This document shows positions 12,831 through 24,501 of a DNA stretch of 64,000 bases, one piece after another; within the stretch, counting starts at the first letter, position 1; every line of letters begins with the position of its first letter. Below the pieces are notes generated by a model, which saw only the letters and a list, made by a program, of their open reading frames with translations, was not told where the DNA came from and made no database searches. This stretch comes from Cymodocea nodosa. Taxonomy: Eukaryota > Streptophyta > Magnoliopsida > Alismatales > Cymodoceaceae. The position numbers and the translations under genes were made by a program. The DNA is taken from the NCBI GenBank assembly GCA_036874045.1, contig JAZBRI010000011.1, positions 16,324,001-16,388,000 of the forward strand. Direction: 5' to 3'.

Positions 12831-13860
12831 AGGATCGACACTTTGGGATTCCAGTTCAGCAGGGCCAAGCTAATCATCTAGAGTGTTTGTATCAGATTGC
12901 CTTCAATGTTCCAAGAGTTGCTCCTCAAGCCTGTCTAGCGACGACGGTGTCCATGGATACTTGGCAGTATTGCTTGCGACACCCACATCATTAGAAGACA
13001 AAGCTGATAGTTACCACTTTTGATTTAGCTATTGATAGTAATGCTTTTACCTTTTGTGATGCTTGTTGTCTAGGAAAACATCACAAATTACCATTTAATA
13101 ATAGTGAAACAGTTATCAATGAGCCACTTGAGTTGATTTATTCTGATATATGGGGACCAAGTCCCATCTAATCTAAGGAAGGCTTCCGCTACTATATTCA
13201 TTTTATAGATGCATGTACTAAATACACATGGATCTATCCCATTGTTTGTAAATCTCAAGCTCTTGAGGTATTTATCAAGTTTAAATCACAGATTGAGAAA
13301 CAACTAATCAAACCTGTTAAAAATTTTCAAAGTGACAATGGTGGAGAGTACTTGGCATTTAAACAATACCTACAATCTCAAGGTATTAATCACAGATTTT
13401 CTTGCCTCTATATTCATGAGTAAAATGACTCATCAGAGAGAAAGCATCATCACATTGTAGATACTAGGCTTTCGCTTATGGCACATGCAAATCTATCTTA
13501 TGTTTTTGGTCATATGCCTTCCTAGCTGCCACTTATCTTATTAATAGAACTCCAATGGATTCTCTTCAATAGAAAAGTCCACTTCTATGTCTTTTTAATG
13601 TCTTGCCAAATTACAAATCATTGAAGGTCTTTGGATGCAAGTGTTATCCAAATTTAAGACCATATATTAATCACAAATTCAGCTATAGAACTTCAGCATG
13701 CATTTTTCTTGGATATTCTCTTACTCATAAGGGATACATATGTTACTCTCCACAGCATCAGTGGTTCTATATTTCCAAAGATGTTTCTTTCGCAAAGAAT
13801 GATTTTTCTCTCAACATTGAGAACATAGCACTGCACCTCCTCATGTGCAAGAAAATATAA
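12831..13860 (+). pseudogene. Copia integrase remnant
   Basis: Fragments in order: a degenerate zinc-binding part (CLRHPHH, then FCDACCLGKHHKLPF near 13050-13100), the core Asp residues in IYSDIWGPS (about 13140) and FQSDNGGEY (about 13330), a damaged SERKHHH where the catalytic Glu region should be, and the C-terminal block KVFGCKCYPNLRPY (about 13625). Several stops and frameshifts are present (for example after WGPSPI and in YIHE). Inactive. Confidence 0.85.
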
Positions 13861-14047
13861 GCTTTGATTCTAACTCATTTATACGGCCAACTCACATTAC
13901 TTTGCCAACTACAAATGCATCTCAAGCTGAAAAGCTGAAAACTCTGGAAATAATTCTTCAAGTGAGAGTTCAAAAGATCACCATCAACCAAATGAGTCCT
14001 CACTCTATCGTAGACCAGTAGTAAATGTTGATGGTGATGAAGACAAT

Positions 14048-15712
14048 GTGGAGATTGAACAGCAAAATCAGGATCGTCCAGTTACTAGGGCATCTAAGGG
14101 AATTTTTAAACCAAACCCCAAATATGCTCTCACTATGGCTAGTTCACGCAATATTCCTGCAACTTTAGATCAAGCTCTGCTTGATCCAAATTGGAGAGCT
14201 GTTATGCAATCTAAGTATGATGCTTTAATTAGAAACAGTATCTGGACGTTCGTATCTCCACCATCTGATGCTAATATAGTTGGAAGTAGATGGGTTTTTC
14301 GTATTAAGGAAAAACCAGATGGGTCCGTTGATAGATTCAAGGCCCGTTTAGTTGCACAAGGATTCTCTCAGAAGTACGGAATAGATTACCCGGAAACCTA
14401 TAGTCCAGTGGTGAAGCCGGTGACAATTCATCTTCTTCTCAGCATTGCTTTCAATAATGAGTGGCAGATGAAACAACTTGATGTTTCAAATGCCTTTCTG
14501 CATGGAGACTTAGAGGAGAACATATATATGCGGCAACCTCACGGATTCATTCACCCAAAACTTCCTCACTTTGTTTGCAAACTTCAAAAGTCTTTATATA
14601 GACTTAAACAAGCATCGAGAATGTGATTTAAAAGACTCAAGGATTTCCTATTGATGCAGGGATTTATTGATTCAAAATGTGATGTTTCACTGTTCATCAA
14701 GAAAACTGCAGAATTTGTAACATATATTTTGATATACGTTGATGACATAATTGTTACAGGCTCAAATGCAAGTGATGTTGAAAACATAATCACACTTTTG
14801 GGAAGCAATTTCTCAGTTCGTGACCTTGGTGATCTACACTACTTCTTGGGAGTTGAAGTAAAGAAAAATGATCAGGTCTTGCACTTATCTCAGACCAAGT
14901 ACATTGTTGATTTGTTGAAATGTTTTAAGCTAGAAGGTGTCAAGCCCTGTAGAACACCAATGGCTGCTTCAACAAAATTGAGAAAATCAGATGGCAATCC
15001 TTTGCAAAATCTTGCAGAATATAGGAGTCTTGTGGGCTCATTACAGTATCTGTGTGTGACACAACTAGATATATCATATACGGTCAACAAACTTTGTCAA
15101 TTTCTAGCTTATCCAACCACTGAGCACTTGAAAGCTGCAAAGAGAGTTGCAAAATATCTCAAGTTTACCATATCTCATGGCCTTACTTATCGCAGATCTA
15201 AAGTAAATCATCTACAAGCTTTTAGTGTGGCAAAGTCATTAAGTGCATATTCTAATGTTGATTGGGGAGGGGATCCAGATGATCGTCACTCACAATCTGG
15301 ATATTGCATTTTCTATGGACCAAATCCTATATCTTGGTCTTCAAGAAAACAAGTTGTTGTGGCAACTTCAAGTACAGAAGCTGAGTTCCGAGCATTAGTG
15401 CTCAAAGCTAGTGAAATTCTTTGGTTGAGAATGTTATTACAGGAACTAAATATTCCTTTCTCAACTCCTATCTTAAAGTGCGACAACATTAGTGCTATTC
15501 ATTTATCTGTCAATCCAATTCAACATGCACGAACCAAGCATATAGATATTAAACTGCATTTCATCTGGGATCATATAAACAAAAAGAATTTTGTGATACA
15601 GTACACCCCTTCTCAGGAACAGTTAACTAATGCACTGACAAAGCCTTTTAGTTCATCTTTGTTTAGTGATTTTTGTCACAAGTTGACTCTCAATGTCCCT
15701 CCGTCTACTTGA
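14048..15712 (+). pseudogene. Copia reverse transcriptase and RNase H, one internal stop
   Basis: A nearly intact frame broken only by TGA at 14624-14626, at the position where Copia RTs have RAW (here RM then stop). Motifs include VGSRWVFRIKEKPDGSVDR, KARLVAQGFSQ, QLDVSNAFLHGDLEE, the active site YVDDIIVTGS (about 14740) and the RNase H part SAYSNVDWGGDPDDR (catalytic Asp), ATSSTEAEF and KHIDIKLHF. The frame ends at 15712, seven bases before the right LTR. This is the best preserved part of the element. Confidence 0.93.
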
Positions 15713-15719
15713 GGGCGAG

Positions 15720-15973
15720 TATTAGAAGTTTGTATTTTAATAATTCTGAAAGGTTCTTAATTCTTGTCTCTACATATTGTACATTTGTAGTGTCAGATTT
15801 CATTCCAACTGAAGGTTCTAGAATTACAATCTTTGTACTATAAATATTTGTCTTGTTAATGAAATTTATCACCGATTCCCAGATCTAATTTCTTTTTCCT
15901 ATTTCTTCCTTTTGCATTTTCTTATTTCTTCTTCTTTCGTCTATTGGTTGACCAAGCTCTTCACTTCTTGACT
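15720..15973 (+). repeat. 3' LTR of the Copia element
   Basis: Matches 11676-11928. It is preceded by the purine-rich TGAGGGCGAG (polypurine tract) and followed by the duplicated target CATCT at 15974-15978. Confidence 0.92.
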
Positions 15974-15978
15974 CATCT

Positions 15979-16640
15979 TACGGGCCGACCCTGTAACTCT
16001 CAAGTGATTTGGGCTGGACCTACAAACTGGGAAAGGCCCACTACAGTAAACTAGGCCGAAAAGGCATTCTACCACTACCACCAATCGTCCGCCCTTCGCC
16101 CTCACCGTTGAGCTTGTGAGATCCCAACACTTCCGCCAGCGGCCCTCCTGGTGTCGTGATGGGATTCATCCATCTCAAGGACACTGAATCTTCTTGTGAC
16201 CTTCACGTCGACCGTCGATTCCCAAACCCATCTGGATCTGATCGCCGTCCTCCATTCCGCTAGCCGACATGGACAGGGTGAGCGTCGAAGAAACCGGCCG
16301 GCGGCTTCTCGTTCGACCATGCGTCGATGAAGCTCCTAGACGGGCATCTATCTGATCTGGTTCTAGTGACGCGAGGTCCGGACTCAAGAAGGAACTACAA
16401 GGATCGTTCAGATCGGAGTAGTTTAACTTGAACTCTCCTGCTTCGTGCTGGCGCAAGGTCATAGGGCCGACACTGTTCTTACCCACCCGACATTAGGTAC
16501 GCCGCCCATCACTTCGCTGCATATCAGAGCGGAGGAGCTTGCGGCTGACGACCATGGAGAAGGACGACCGGTCGGCCGGAGGGAGGGGTAGGGCACGGAC
16601 AAAGTAATTTCCACGCTTCGTTGGCGGAAAATACGAAGAC
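15979..16640. other. GC-rich island beside the Copia insertion, possible gene relic
   Basis: Much more GC-rich than its surroundings. The first 100 bp carry GGGCTGG and AAGGCCCAC motifs resembling plant site II (TGGGCC/GGCCCA) promoter elements. An ATG at 16269 is followed within 10 bp by a GTGAGC splice-donor-like site. Minus-strand open frames at 16102-16653 have no recognisable domain. This could be the promoter and first exon of a lost gene whose upstream part was separated by the Copia element. No function is assigned. Confidence 0.25.
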
Positions 16641-17984
16641 GGTCGACTTTCATATTTCAGTAAATCAATAATGAATATTAAATTTACCAGATGTATAAAT
16701 ATTTGAAAATTTTAAATTTTCTTTTCTTTCGTTTTTTCGTAACACAAACATAGGTAAATAGCATAATCCTGGAACTTTATACACAAAAGAATGACCCTTT
16801 TCCGCTTTTTGCGTGTGCAAGTTTAAGGCACACTAATCAAGCCCAGAATTAAATAAAAAAGGAAGTTCACTGAAAAAACATTTTGACAAATTTTTCATAA
16901 AAAAATTTTCATCCATAAGATCACGAATCGATAACTAATTGCAAATATTATCTACTTTTTCAATCTAACTCCTGAGAGTCCAATCTTACTGGTCGTTAAA
17001 AGGATTTCGTTGGCCATCGTTTTATTTAGGATTTATTGTAAGAGGACAATATGGTTGTAGGTGTCTGTAGATGCAAGTGCTTGATATTTAAGTAGTCACG
17101 TATATTACACGTCATCACATGCCCAATGATTTATCAAATACCAACCTGATGACTTACGATCCTTCCAATGCTGCAACAGAACCAACTGGTTTTTGTCGGT
17201 GATCGGAAGCCGTGACGACATTAATATTGCTGTCACCACCCTCGTCAAATTGCATGCGATCAATTGGGAATGCTGTACTATTATTTGTAGTATGTTGAAC
17301 AAAACATCTGTTTCTCATCATCACACGTAAGTCCTGCCTACAAGAAGTTGTAGCTCTCTGTCAAGCTGCTTTCCTGCTGGATGATCCAAATGTTAAACTT
17401 TTATTTCAAGCAGATGCTAACAAGAGCTAGAGCTTACCTACATCCAAAAAGGATAGGTGCCTACATTTGTATTGTAATCCCTCCTCCTGTTCAGCACATG
17501 TTATACTCGAATATTTATTATAAAAAGGATAATTGCAAGTAATCTTAATTTATTCCACAATCTTATTGATCCGCCGGCGCTTACACTTCTACACCACATG
17601 CAAGACGAGTCCTCTGATAATTTTTTGGGTACATGCAGATTGATGCTGAGACCTAACAAGAGTGCGGCAACGTGATTCAAGTTGGACAGAGTCGGAGAGG
17701 TTAGTGTTGGTGATCCCTTTTAAAATTATGTGAACTATTTTTTTCGCTTGATGAGAGTTTTACTTAATAATCTTGAGACTTGAGAAGGAAGATAAGAGAA
17801 TGAAGATGTTGAGGTTTGAGGGCTTGTAGTTTGATGGTTGAGTAAGAGTAGAACTGCGAGGCAATAGGAGGGAGTTGAAGGTATATAAGACACTTGGGCG
17901 GTTTGGACTAAAACATAAATAAAAAATTAAATATTTTTGTTAAAAATGAAAATTTAAACTAATTTTTAGTCAACATGAAGTGAA
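16641..17984. other. Intergenic, nothing recognised
   Basis: AT-rich with scattered short open frames (for example 17105-17302 minus) that show no family motif. No RNA gene or element boundary was identified. Confidence 0.4.
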
Positions 17985-18520
17985 ACCACTATCTATACCC
18001 ATCAAAAGGAGAAGCAAAACATAAGTCTTTTTTCACATAGCTATATTTTTAAAATTTTTTTAAGGATTTTGTAATTTATTTGATTTTTGACCTTTGTAAT
18101 TATTTATATTAGTTTTTCATTAAAAATTGTTATCTTTTAAAATATTTATTAAAACCTTTAAAATAAATACAAAATTATTTCTACAAAAACGATCGCAACT
18201 ACTATTTACAATTGCAATCCAATCCATCTAAATTTCATCCAATTGCGAAACTGTGTTGTGTTTTTTTCTCTAAGGCGGGGGGGGGGGACTAATGCGCCCT
18301 TACAATTTTGATTTTTTGTGTGTGTTTATTTATCGTTCTCATTACGTTACAATTCTTGTTCCTTTACTCTTTTTTTTTTTGAAAGTTACATTTCTTTATT
18401 TTTGACATGACCTTTTTCTAAATATTTCCTTTCTTCTTCTTTGCATGGTTACAATTTTTTTTTTTGCTTTTCCACGATTTTATCAATCACAGGGTTCGAA
18501 CTCGAAACATCGCACATACA
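17985..18520 (+). repeat. Dispersed repeat, copy B
   Basis: Same orientation and same landmark order as 6235-6815, ending with GGTTCGAACTCGAAACATCG near 18515. It is shorter mainly because of smaller poly-T and TAAA tracts. No coding capacity. Confidence 0.7.
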
Positions 18521-19600
18521 TTAACAATAGATAGGTCTTTCATCGCCATGTCACTACTCAATGTATGGCAGTGTCAAACGAGGTTGGTTAATACAATAAG
18601 ATACAATTATCACCAAAAGGTTACTATAAGATTCAAGTGCTTCTTAGGTATGGAAGTCTAGACATATAAGTCGATATCAGTTTTACCGTGAAGGAAGAAA
18701 TGCTATATTTGAATTAAGGCAAAAACACTATCAATATTTTTAAAATAGCAATAAGGAAGCTTTATGCATAGGGCTACCATGTGCCCATAACATATGGACA
18801 TTTAAGTTTGAGCACCACGTGATCTGCTAATGTAAATAATGAACTTCAAACATCAAATTAATATCCACAATTAATATAGAATAGGTTGAAATGATAAAAG
18901 CTTCTATGGGCATGTTCTAATCTTTACGACGTGATCAATACCAGGAAGCATGGTTGTTCTGCTCTATTTTGAGTGAAAGAATCTGGATACAACGAAATAA
19001 TATCATTATAAAAAGCAAGAAAAATGTATTCTAACTTTTTCTGCGTCCCATGTAGTAAACCCATTTGAATGTAAAAGGCGCCATCCTTACTGGGAGGCAA
19101 GTGACTGAGAATGTTCAATTTAATATGATAAAATTTGTTGTAAAAAACGATGAATGGAAAATTATGAACTGTTCGCACTTACTACGAGTATATATCTGGC
19201 TAACAACAAAAAATTTCAGTTCTGTATTTCAGGCAGCTTGTTGACAATGAAGTTACGTACAAGAAAATTGCTTCCAAAGAGAAAGCAAAAAAAATATTAA
19301 GGGTGTATGAATTTCATCTACTACCCTAAAAAGAACCAACAGAATGGAGAAAGCAAAAAATGTATGAATTTCATGTACATTGCTTCCGAAGATCCATAAC
19401 AATACATAAATTTAAGACATTAACAAATCAATCAAATAGCACAATCAATACCAAACAGAGTAATCAAATCAAATGTTCGGAAAAAAAGATCCACGAGAAT
19501 AAAAAAGACGAAAACCTTTTCAAATTCATTTCCATCTTCGAGGAGAGGGACCAGCAGAAGAAATTTCTGATTCTTCCCCTTTCTCTGACACATTCTCCAT
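18521..19600. other. Intergenic and 3' flank of the five-repeat gene
   Basis: AT-rich, no gene recognised. The part next to 19600 is the expected 3' untranslated region and terminator of the minus-strand gene, but no cleavage site can be fixed from the sequence. Confidence 0.4.
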
Positions 19601-22293
19601 TTATCCTTGCTGTCTTGCACCGATGTTTGTATCTTCCTTAGGATCTTCGACAGGCTCTGGAATGACAACTTCCTTCTTCACATCACTTTCAAGCTTGCTG
19701 GATTCTTTATCAATTTTGATATCTTGCTCAAAATCCCTCTTTTGGATTACCGTGGTTTCAGATTCTACACCCTTCATTGATGTATTCACCTCCTCCTGGG
19801 GTCCTACTTGTTCAACCGAACTTTGAGATGCTTCAGAACCAACATTGGTTTTAGAATCCTCGGAAGTATCTTTAGACATGGATATTTTTTCTATTGGAGT
19901 CGACTTTTCAACAGTAAGCACTTCTACTTGTTTGACATCGGTTTCTGTTGAAGATGTTACGATAGTAGATTTTTCTTCTTGGACTGATTCCTCAAGTATA
20001 TTGATCTCCTTGGTTTTGATCTCAGTCTCTCCAGAAGGTTTTTCCATGTCTGGTTGTTGATCGTCTTGTGCTGATTTATCAGGGTCCTCAGAGCCAACAA
20101 TGGTTTTAGAATCCTTGGGAGTATCTTTAGACATGGATATTTTTTCTATTGGAGTCGACTTTTCAACAGTAAGCACTTCTACTTGTTTGACATTGGTTTC
20201 TGTTGAAGATGCCACGATAGTAGATTTTTCTTCTTCGACTGATTTCTCAAGTATCTCAATCTCCTTGGTTTTGATCTCAGCCTCTGCAGAAGGTTTTTCC
20301 ATATCTGGTTGTTGATTGTCTTGTGTTGACTTATCAAGGGTCTCAGAGCCAACAATGGTTTTAGAATCCTTGGGAGTATCTTTAGACATGGATATTTCTT
20401 CTATTTGAGTCGACTTTTCAACCGTAAGCACTTCTACTTGTTTGACATTGGTTTCTGTTGAAGATGCCACGATAGTAGATTTTTCTTCTTCGACTGATTT
20501 CTCAAGTATCTCAATCTCCTTGGTTTTGATCTCAGCCTCTGCAGAAGGTTTTTCCATATCTGGTTGTTGATCGTCTTGTGTTGATTTATCAGGGGTCTCA
20601 GAGCCAACAATGGTTTTAGAATCCTTGGGAGTATCATTAGACATGGATATTTCTTCTATTTGAGTCGACTTTTCAACGGTAAGCACTTCTACTTGTTTGA
20701 CATTGGTTTCTGTTGAAGATGCCACGATAGTAGATTTTTCTTCTTCGACTGATTTCTCAAGTATCTCAATCTCCTTGGTTTTGATCTCAGCCTCTGCAGA
20801 AGGTTTTTCCATATCTGGTTGTTGATCGTCTTGTGTTGATTTATCAGGGGTCTCAGAGCCAACAGTGGTTTTAGAATCCTTGGAAGTATCTTTAGACATG
20901 GATATTTTTTCTATTTGAGTCGACTTTTCAGCAGTAAGCACTTCTACTTGTTTGACATTGGTTTCTGTTGAAGATGCCACGATAGTAGATTTTTCTTCTT
21001 GGACTGATTCCTCAAGTATATTGATCTCCTTGGTTTTGATCTCAGCCTCTCCAGAAGGCTTTTCCATATCTTGTTGTTGATTTTCTTGTGTTGATTTATC
21101 AGGAGTCTCGGATATCAATTTTTTGTTGTCCACATCTAGTAAATCTTTCTCAGCAATTACCTGCTCTGTTTGGATAGTTTTCTCAGAGATCTCAACTTCC
21201 ACTGCCTTGACGTCAATTTCCTTTGCCTCCAGTGTGGTAACTTCGGCTTCCTTCAATGGTTTCTCAACATCAGGTTCTTTATCTGATGCCTTCATCTGGT
21301 AATTACTCTCATCCGCTGGCGAGTTCTTAGGTTCATCAATCTGCACAAAGAAGAAGACGGTACGTTTTCAAAACTAAGCAGATATTCACATAATGTTCAA
21401 TTTCTTAATGCCGTCGGGCTTTCTTTCCCTTTTCAATGGAGATCGTATTGATTTCGACATTAATAAGGTAAAGAAAAGTGCTCCAGGCGTCTACACAATA
21501 AGCATGATGATGAGTTGTACATGACTTATGTTTACAGCTAGAAAGGGTTCAATATAAATGATCAAGATCACTACTCACGTAAAGAAAGGACAATGCGGAA
21601 GGGGAAAGCTGGGGTGGTCTACCATAAAGTGCTCGAATAAAATACCAAAAGAAGCGCCGGTAGATATTCTACCGAAAGTTACCAAAGACATCCCACAAGG
21701 CCACAACCCCGATAAAAGAATAACAAAAAACCGGTACAATTGCCCTTCACTGCAATCGAATTAGACTGAGACAGAAAAAAGAAGCACACACACAAAACGT
21801 TTTTAGCAGATCTCCTCTACCCAAGACATTACCCAACTAAAATGAACAAGTTCACAGCAGTCAATTATCGACCACAAACCTAACTTTGCACATAAATCCA
21901 AATTAGAAAAAAAGGTGTCTGTTTTTCCTGTCACAAGTTTTTCAATGCTTATTTGAAATTTTAAGCTCAAACCAGGAAAAAGAAACATAACGCACAACAA
22001 AAAGCGCAAGATTAGAGAGCGATAAACTGAAACGATCCTGTCCATTGTACCTCCTGGAACAAGACGCCAAGGGATCGACGCCTGGTGTCGTCCTCGAGCC
22101 ACACTTCCTTCCCTAATTCTTTGGGCTTCCCTTCCTCCACCGCATTCCCACCTACACCTACTCCACCACCGTTGAAATCCTTCTTCTCGCCGGTAGCAGA
22201 CGGCACAGGGGCGGGCTCCCCCACCCTATTCATCGACGACGGCGGCGCCACACTGCTCTTCATAGACTTGAACTTCGAAACACACGCTCCCAT
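19601..22293 (-). CDS. Unrecognised acidic, N-myristoylated-type protein with five 85-residue repeats
   Basis: Two exons: 22051-22293 (81 codons) and 19601-21340, joined in phase 0 across a 710-bp intron with a GTACAA donor and a TTTGTGCAG acceptor; 660 residues in all. The start gives MGACVSKFKSMKSS: Gly2, Ser6 and Lys7 fit N-myristoylation and Cys4 fits palmitoylation, so membrane attachment is inferred. Exon 1 also encodes a Gly-rich stretch and EVWLEDDTRRRSLGVLFQE. Exon 2 is dominated by Glu, Lys, Ser, Thr and Val with almost no aromatic residues, so it is probably disordered. It contains five consecutive 85-residue repeats, then a non-repeated tail ending IGARQQG. No enzymatic domain or transmembrane segment is visible. 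I do not recognise the family. The open frame through all repeats argues for a real, selected protein. Confidence 0.8.
19838..21112 (-). repeat. Five-unit coding minisatellite, 255-bp period
   Basis: Units in protein order: 20858-21112, 20603-20857, 20348-20602, 20093-20347, 19838-20092. Each encodes 85 residues starting SE(T/D)(P/L)DKS, with a centre of EKSTIVASSTET and KQVEVLT and an end DSKT(T/I/N)VG. The period is exactly 255 bp in all units, with no indels. Units 2 and 3 differ at only two of 255 bases. The outer units 1 and 5 share EINILEESVQEEKS, whereas 2-4 have EIEILEKSVEEEKS. Confidence 0.97.
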
Positions 22294-24501
22294 CTCTCCC
22301 TCCGTCTCTAGAACAGAGCAGCGGTGAGGAGGAAACGGAAACAGAGGCAAGTGGTGGCGGGGAAGAAAGACGGGAGGGAACACGAGACTGGAACAGGGTT
22401 TAGAAGAAAAGGTGTGCTCCACTCTCTCTCTTTTCTTTCTTCCTTTCTTTTTTTTTACAGCGGTTTCCATGTTTCTTGTCTGATGCTATTGAATAGGGCA
22501 CCTTCACCCTTGTATTGATAGGCGTGTTTGGTTTTTTTAAAATGTTTTTTCAAGATAAAAAGATATATTAAAAGATAGAACGGTATTTTAGAATAGACAT
22601 AGATAGAACGGTCAGTAAATCAGATAATATTATTATTTAATATTGTTAATAAACTTATATACTGTAAAATGGTATTTGGAGACGATTATTTCATTCAACA
22701 TATTAAAATATATTAATTTCTTAAATTAAAATAGCGTAGCTTATATTGTTACGCTATTTTTAAATAATCATCCGCCAATAATATACCTTGATTAAAATAC
22801 CGATGTTAATATGTAATCCAAAATTTTCGTTAACTATGGAAGCATAAGTTTTTGTATTTTGTTTTTCGGACATACTTTAGAATAAAATACTTTTACAAAG
22901 TTGTGGGATCGTGCCACCGCATAGAATCGATTATTTTTATGTATTATAAGTGACTAAATTTACTAACGCATGCAATCCCTCTGTATTATATTGTGAGATT
23001 TATGGAAAATAATATAGGAGGCATCGTGATCATTAACTTTGGAAGGTATTTGATAAAGATTCTTCAAAATGGTTTTTGACATTGACAGTTTTTCACTTTT
23101 CTTGAGATTTAAATCCTATTAGAAATTGTGATATTGTAATTGAATACGTAAATGATTCTTTGGAGTTAAACCAAATGTATATTTAACTCATTTCCGTACA
23201 TCAATTTAGAAAACTACGAACCAAGAACTCTAACCGTAAAAATGAGTTCTATTACATGATCCATGCTCAGCGGACAGACATCGATACTATTACATAAAAC
23301 CCCCTTTTTTTCGACGAAAGGGCAATATCACTCGCCACGCTTGGTAGATTCGCCGAAAGCTCGCTTCGGTATATCTGGCGACGCTTCGTTCCAGGCTTGC
23401 CCGGTCGGTCCAAGGTGTCTTGTTTTGTCTTGTCTTTTTTTAAAAACAAAAAAAACAAAAAAAGAAAATTCTATTTGAGATTTTCTAATATCGCGTCGCG
23501 ATCTTCCCCCTTCTTCTTTAAATTTTATTCTTACATCTTCCCCCTTCGCTTCCTCCTCCGTCGAGGATTAGTGATCGGCACGCGGACGTGAGCTGGCAAT
23601 TGCTCGGATTCGCTCCCCGCACGCTGTCGACCGCAGGATTTTCGCTGGGCGTCATGTTTTTTATAGTTAATACTTAATATTCCCGTTCAATCGATTTATG
23701 CCTATTAATCTACGACCTTAGTTCTTTGTAAAACAGAAGATGTTATATGTTATCTTGTCGTTCTTTTCGCATCCGTCGTATGCCATGCCATCTATTCGCA
23801 TACAACAACGGGAAGAATACATTCATGTTCGCGAATGTTTACAGATCTTAAATATCCATAGCATTTACGTTTTTAATCTACTAAAAGTAGCGATACTTTT
23901 AGCTTGTACAAGGAATTCAATCTTGACGATCGAATGTATAAATTACTATCATCATCGGGAAAAGAGGTACACTTCTTGTGTCATCAAAAAAAAATTTTTA
24001 TGATGAAGAACTTTTATAAAACAAAATTTCAGTGGCACACGATACAAAATTTTATCTATTCGTACCTTTCTATCACCCTTCATCAATTATAGTCTTCTTT
24101 AGGTTGCAGAAACATCTTATTTTTACTGAATAGAGATGTATATAGACCAACTTAGACCCTATTTTTAATAAAATAAAATGATGTAAGTCGTTCCAATGGG
24201 ACCTAAATGGCTAACATACACTTTTCTGTCTAACATAATGTTGAAATACGAATACTGAACAATTCTACTATCATAATCATATCTTAAAAACGTAACGTTA
24301 AATAAATCGATTTCGTCTCGGATCCTTTATCAAATCGGGCAAGTAGGATCCATATTCGAGCATATCGATACGAAATCCAACGGTCAACATGACCCCGATC
24401 ACGCATCACTTGACTCGCTCTCGTCCGTCATCTATCCTTCGTCGACCCGCACCGATGCCGACAAGACTCCGGCACGAAACTGAGTTCCGCCGAAGCCTTC
24501 C
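22294..24501. other. Divergent intergenic region between the five-repeat gene and the PORR gene
   Basis: Contains the promoters of both neighbours, which point away from each other. The part next to 22294 is pyrimidine/purine-rich leader sequence. The middle is AT-rich with no gene recognised, apart from a moderately GC-rich patch at about 23310-23660. No TATA box could be assigned with confidence. Confidence 0.4.

Larger units (their letters stand above)
11676..15973 (+). mobile_element. Ty1/Copia LTR retrotransposon, defective
   Basis: Direct LTRs of 253 and 254 bp (11676-11928 and 15720-15973) flank a gag-protease-integrase-RT-RNase H order typical of Copia. The element is bounded by the 5-bp target duplication CATCT at 11671-11675 and 15974-15978. 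A primer-binding site matching initiator Met-tRNA follows the left LTR, and a short purine run precedes the right LTR. The LTRs differ at about 23 positions plus one indel (about 91% identical), so this is an old insertion. The LTRs start TA instead of TG. Short length and small LTRs would fit the Ale/Retrofit lineage, but the lineage was not tested. It cannot be autonomous: part of gag is deleted and pol has stops and frameshifts. Confidence 0.95.

Noticed and set aside
16102..16653. Minus-strand open frames in the GC-rich island as a gene
   Set aside because: No recognisable domain; long frames are expected by chance in GC-rich DNA.
22520..23200. GGCGTGTTTGGTT-like sequence as a MITE end
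   Set aside because: No convincing reverse-complement partner or target duplication was found downstream.
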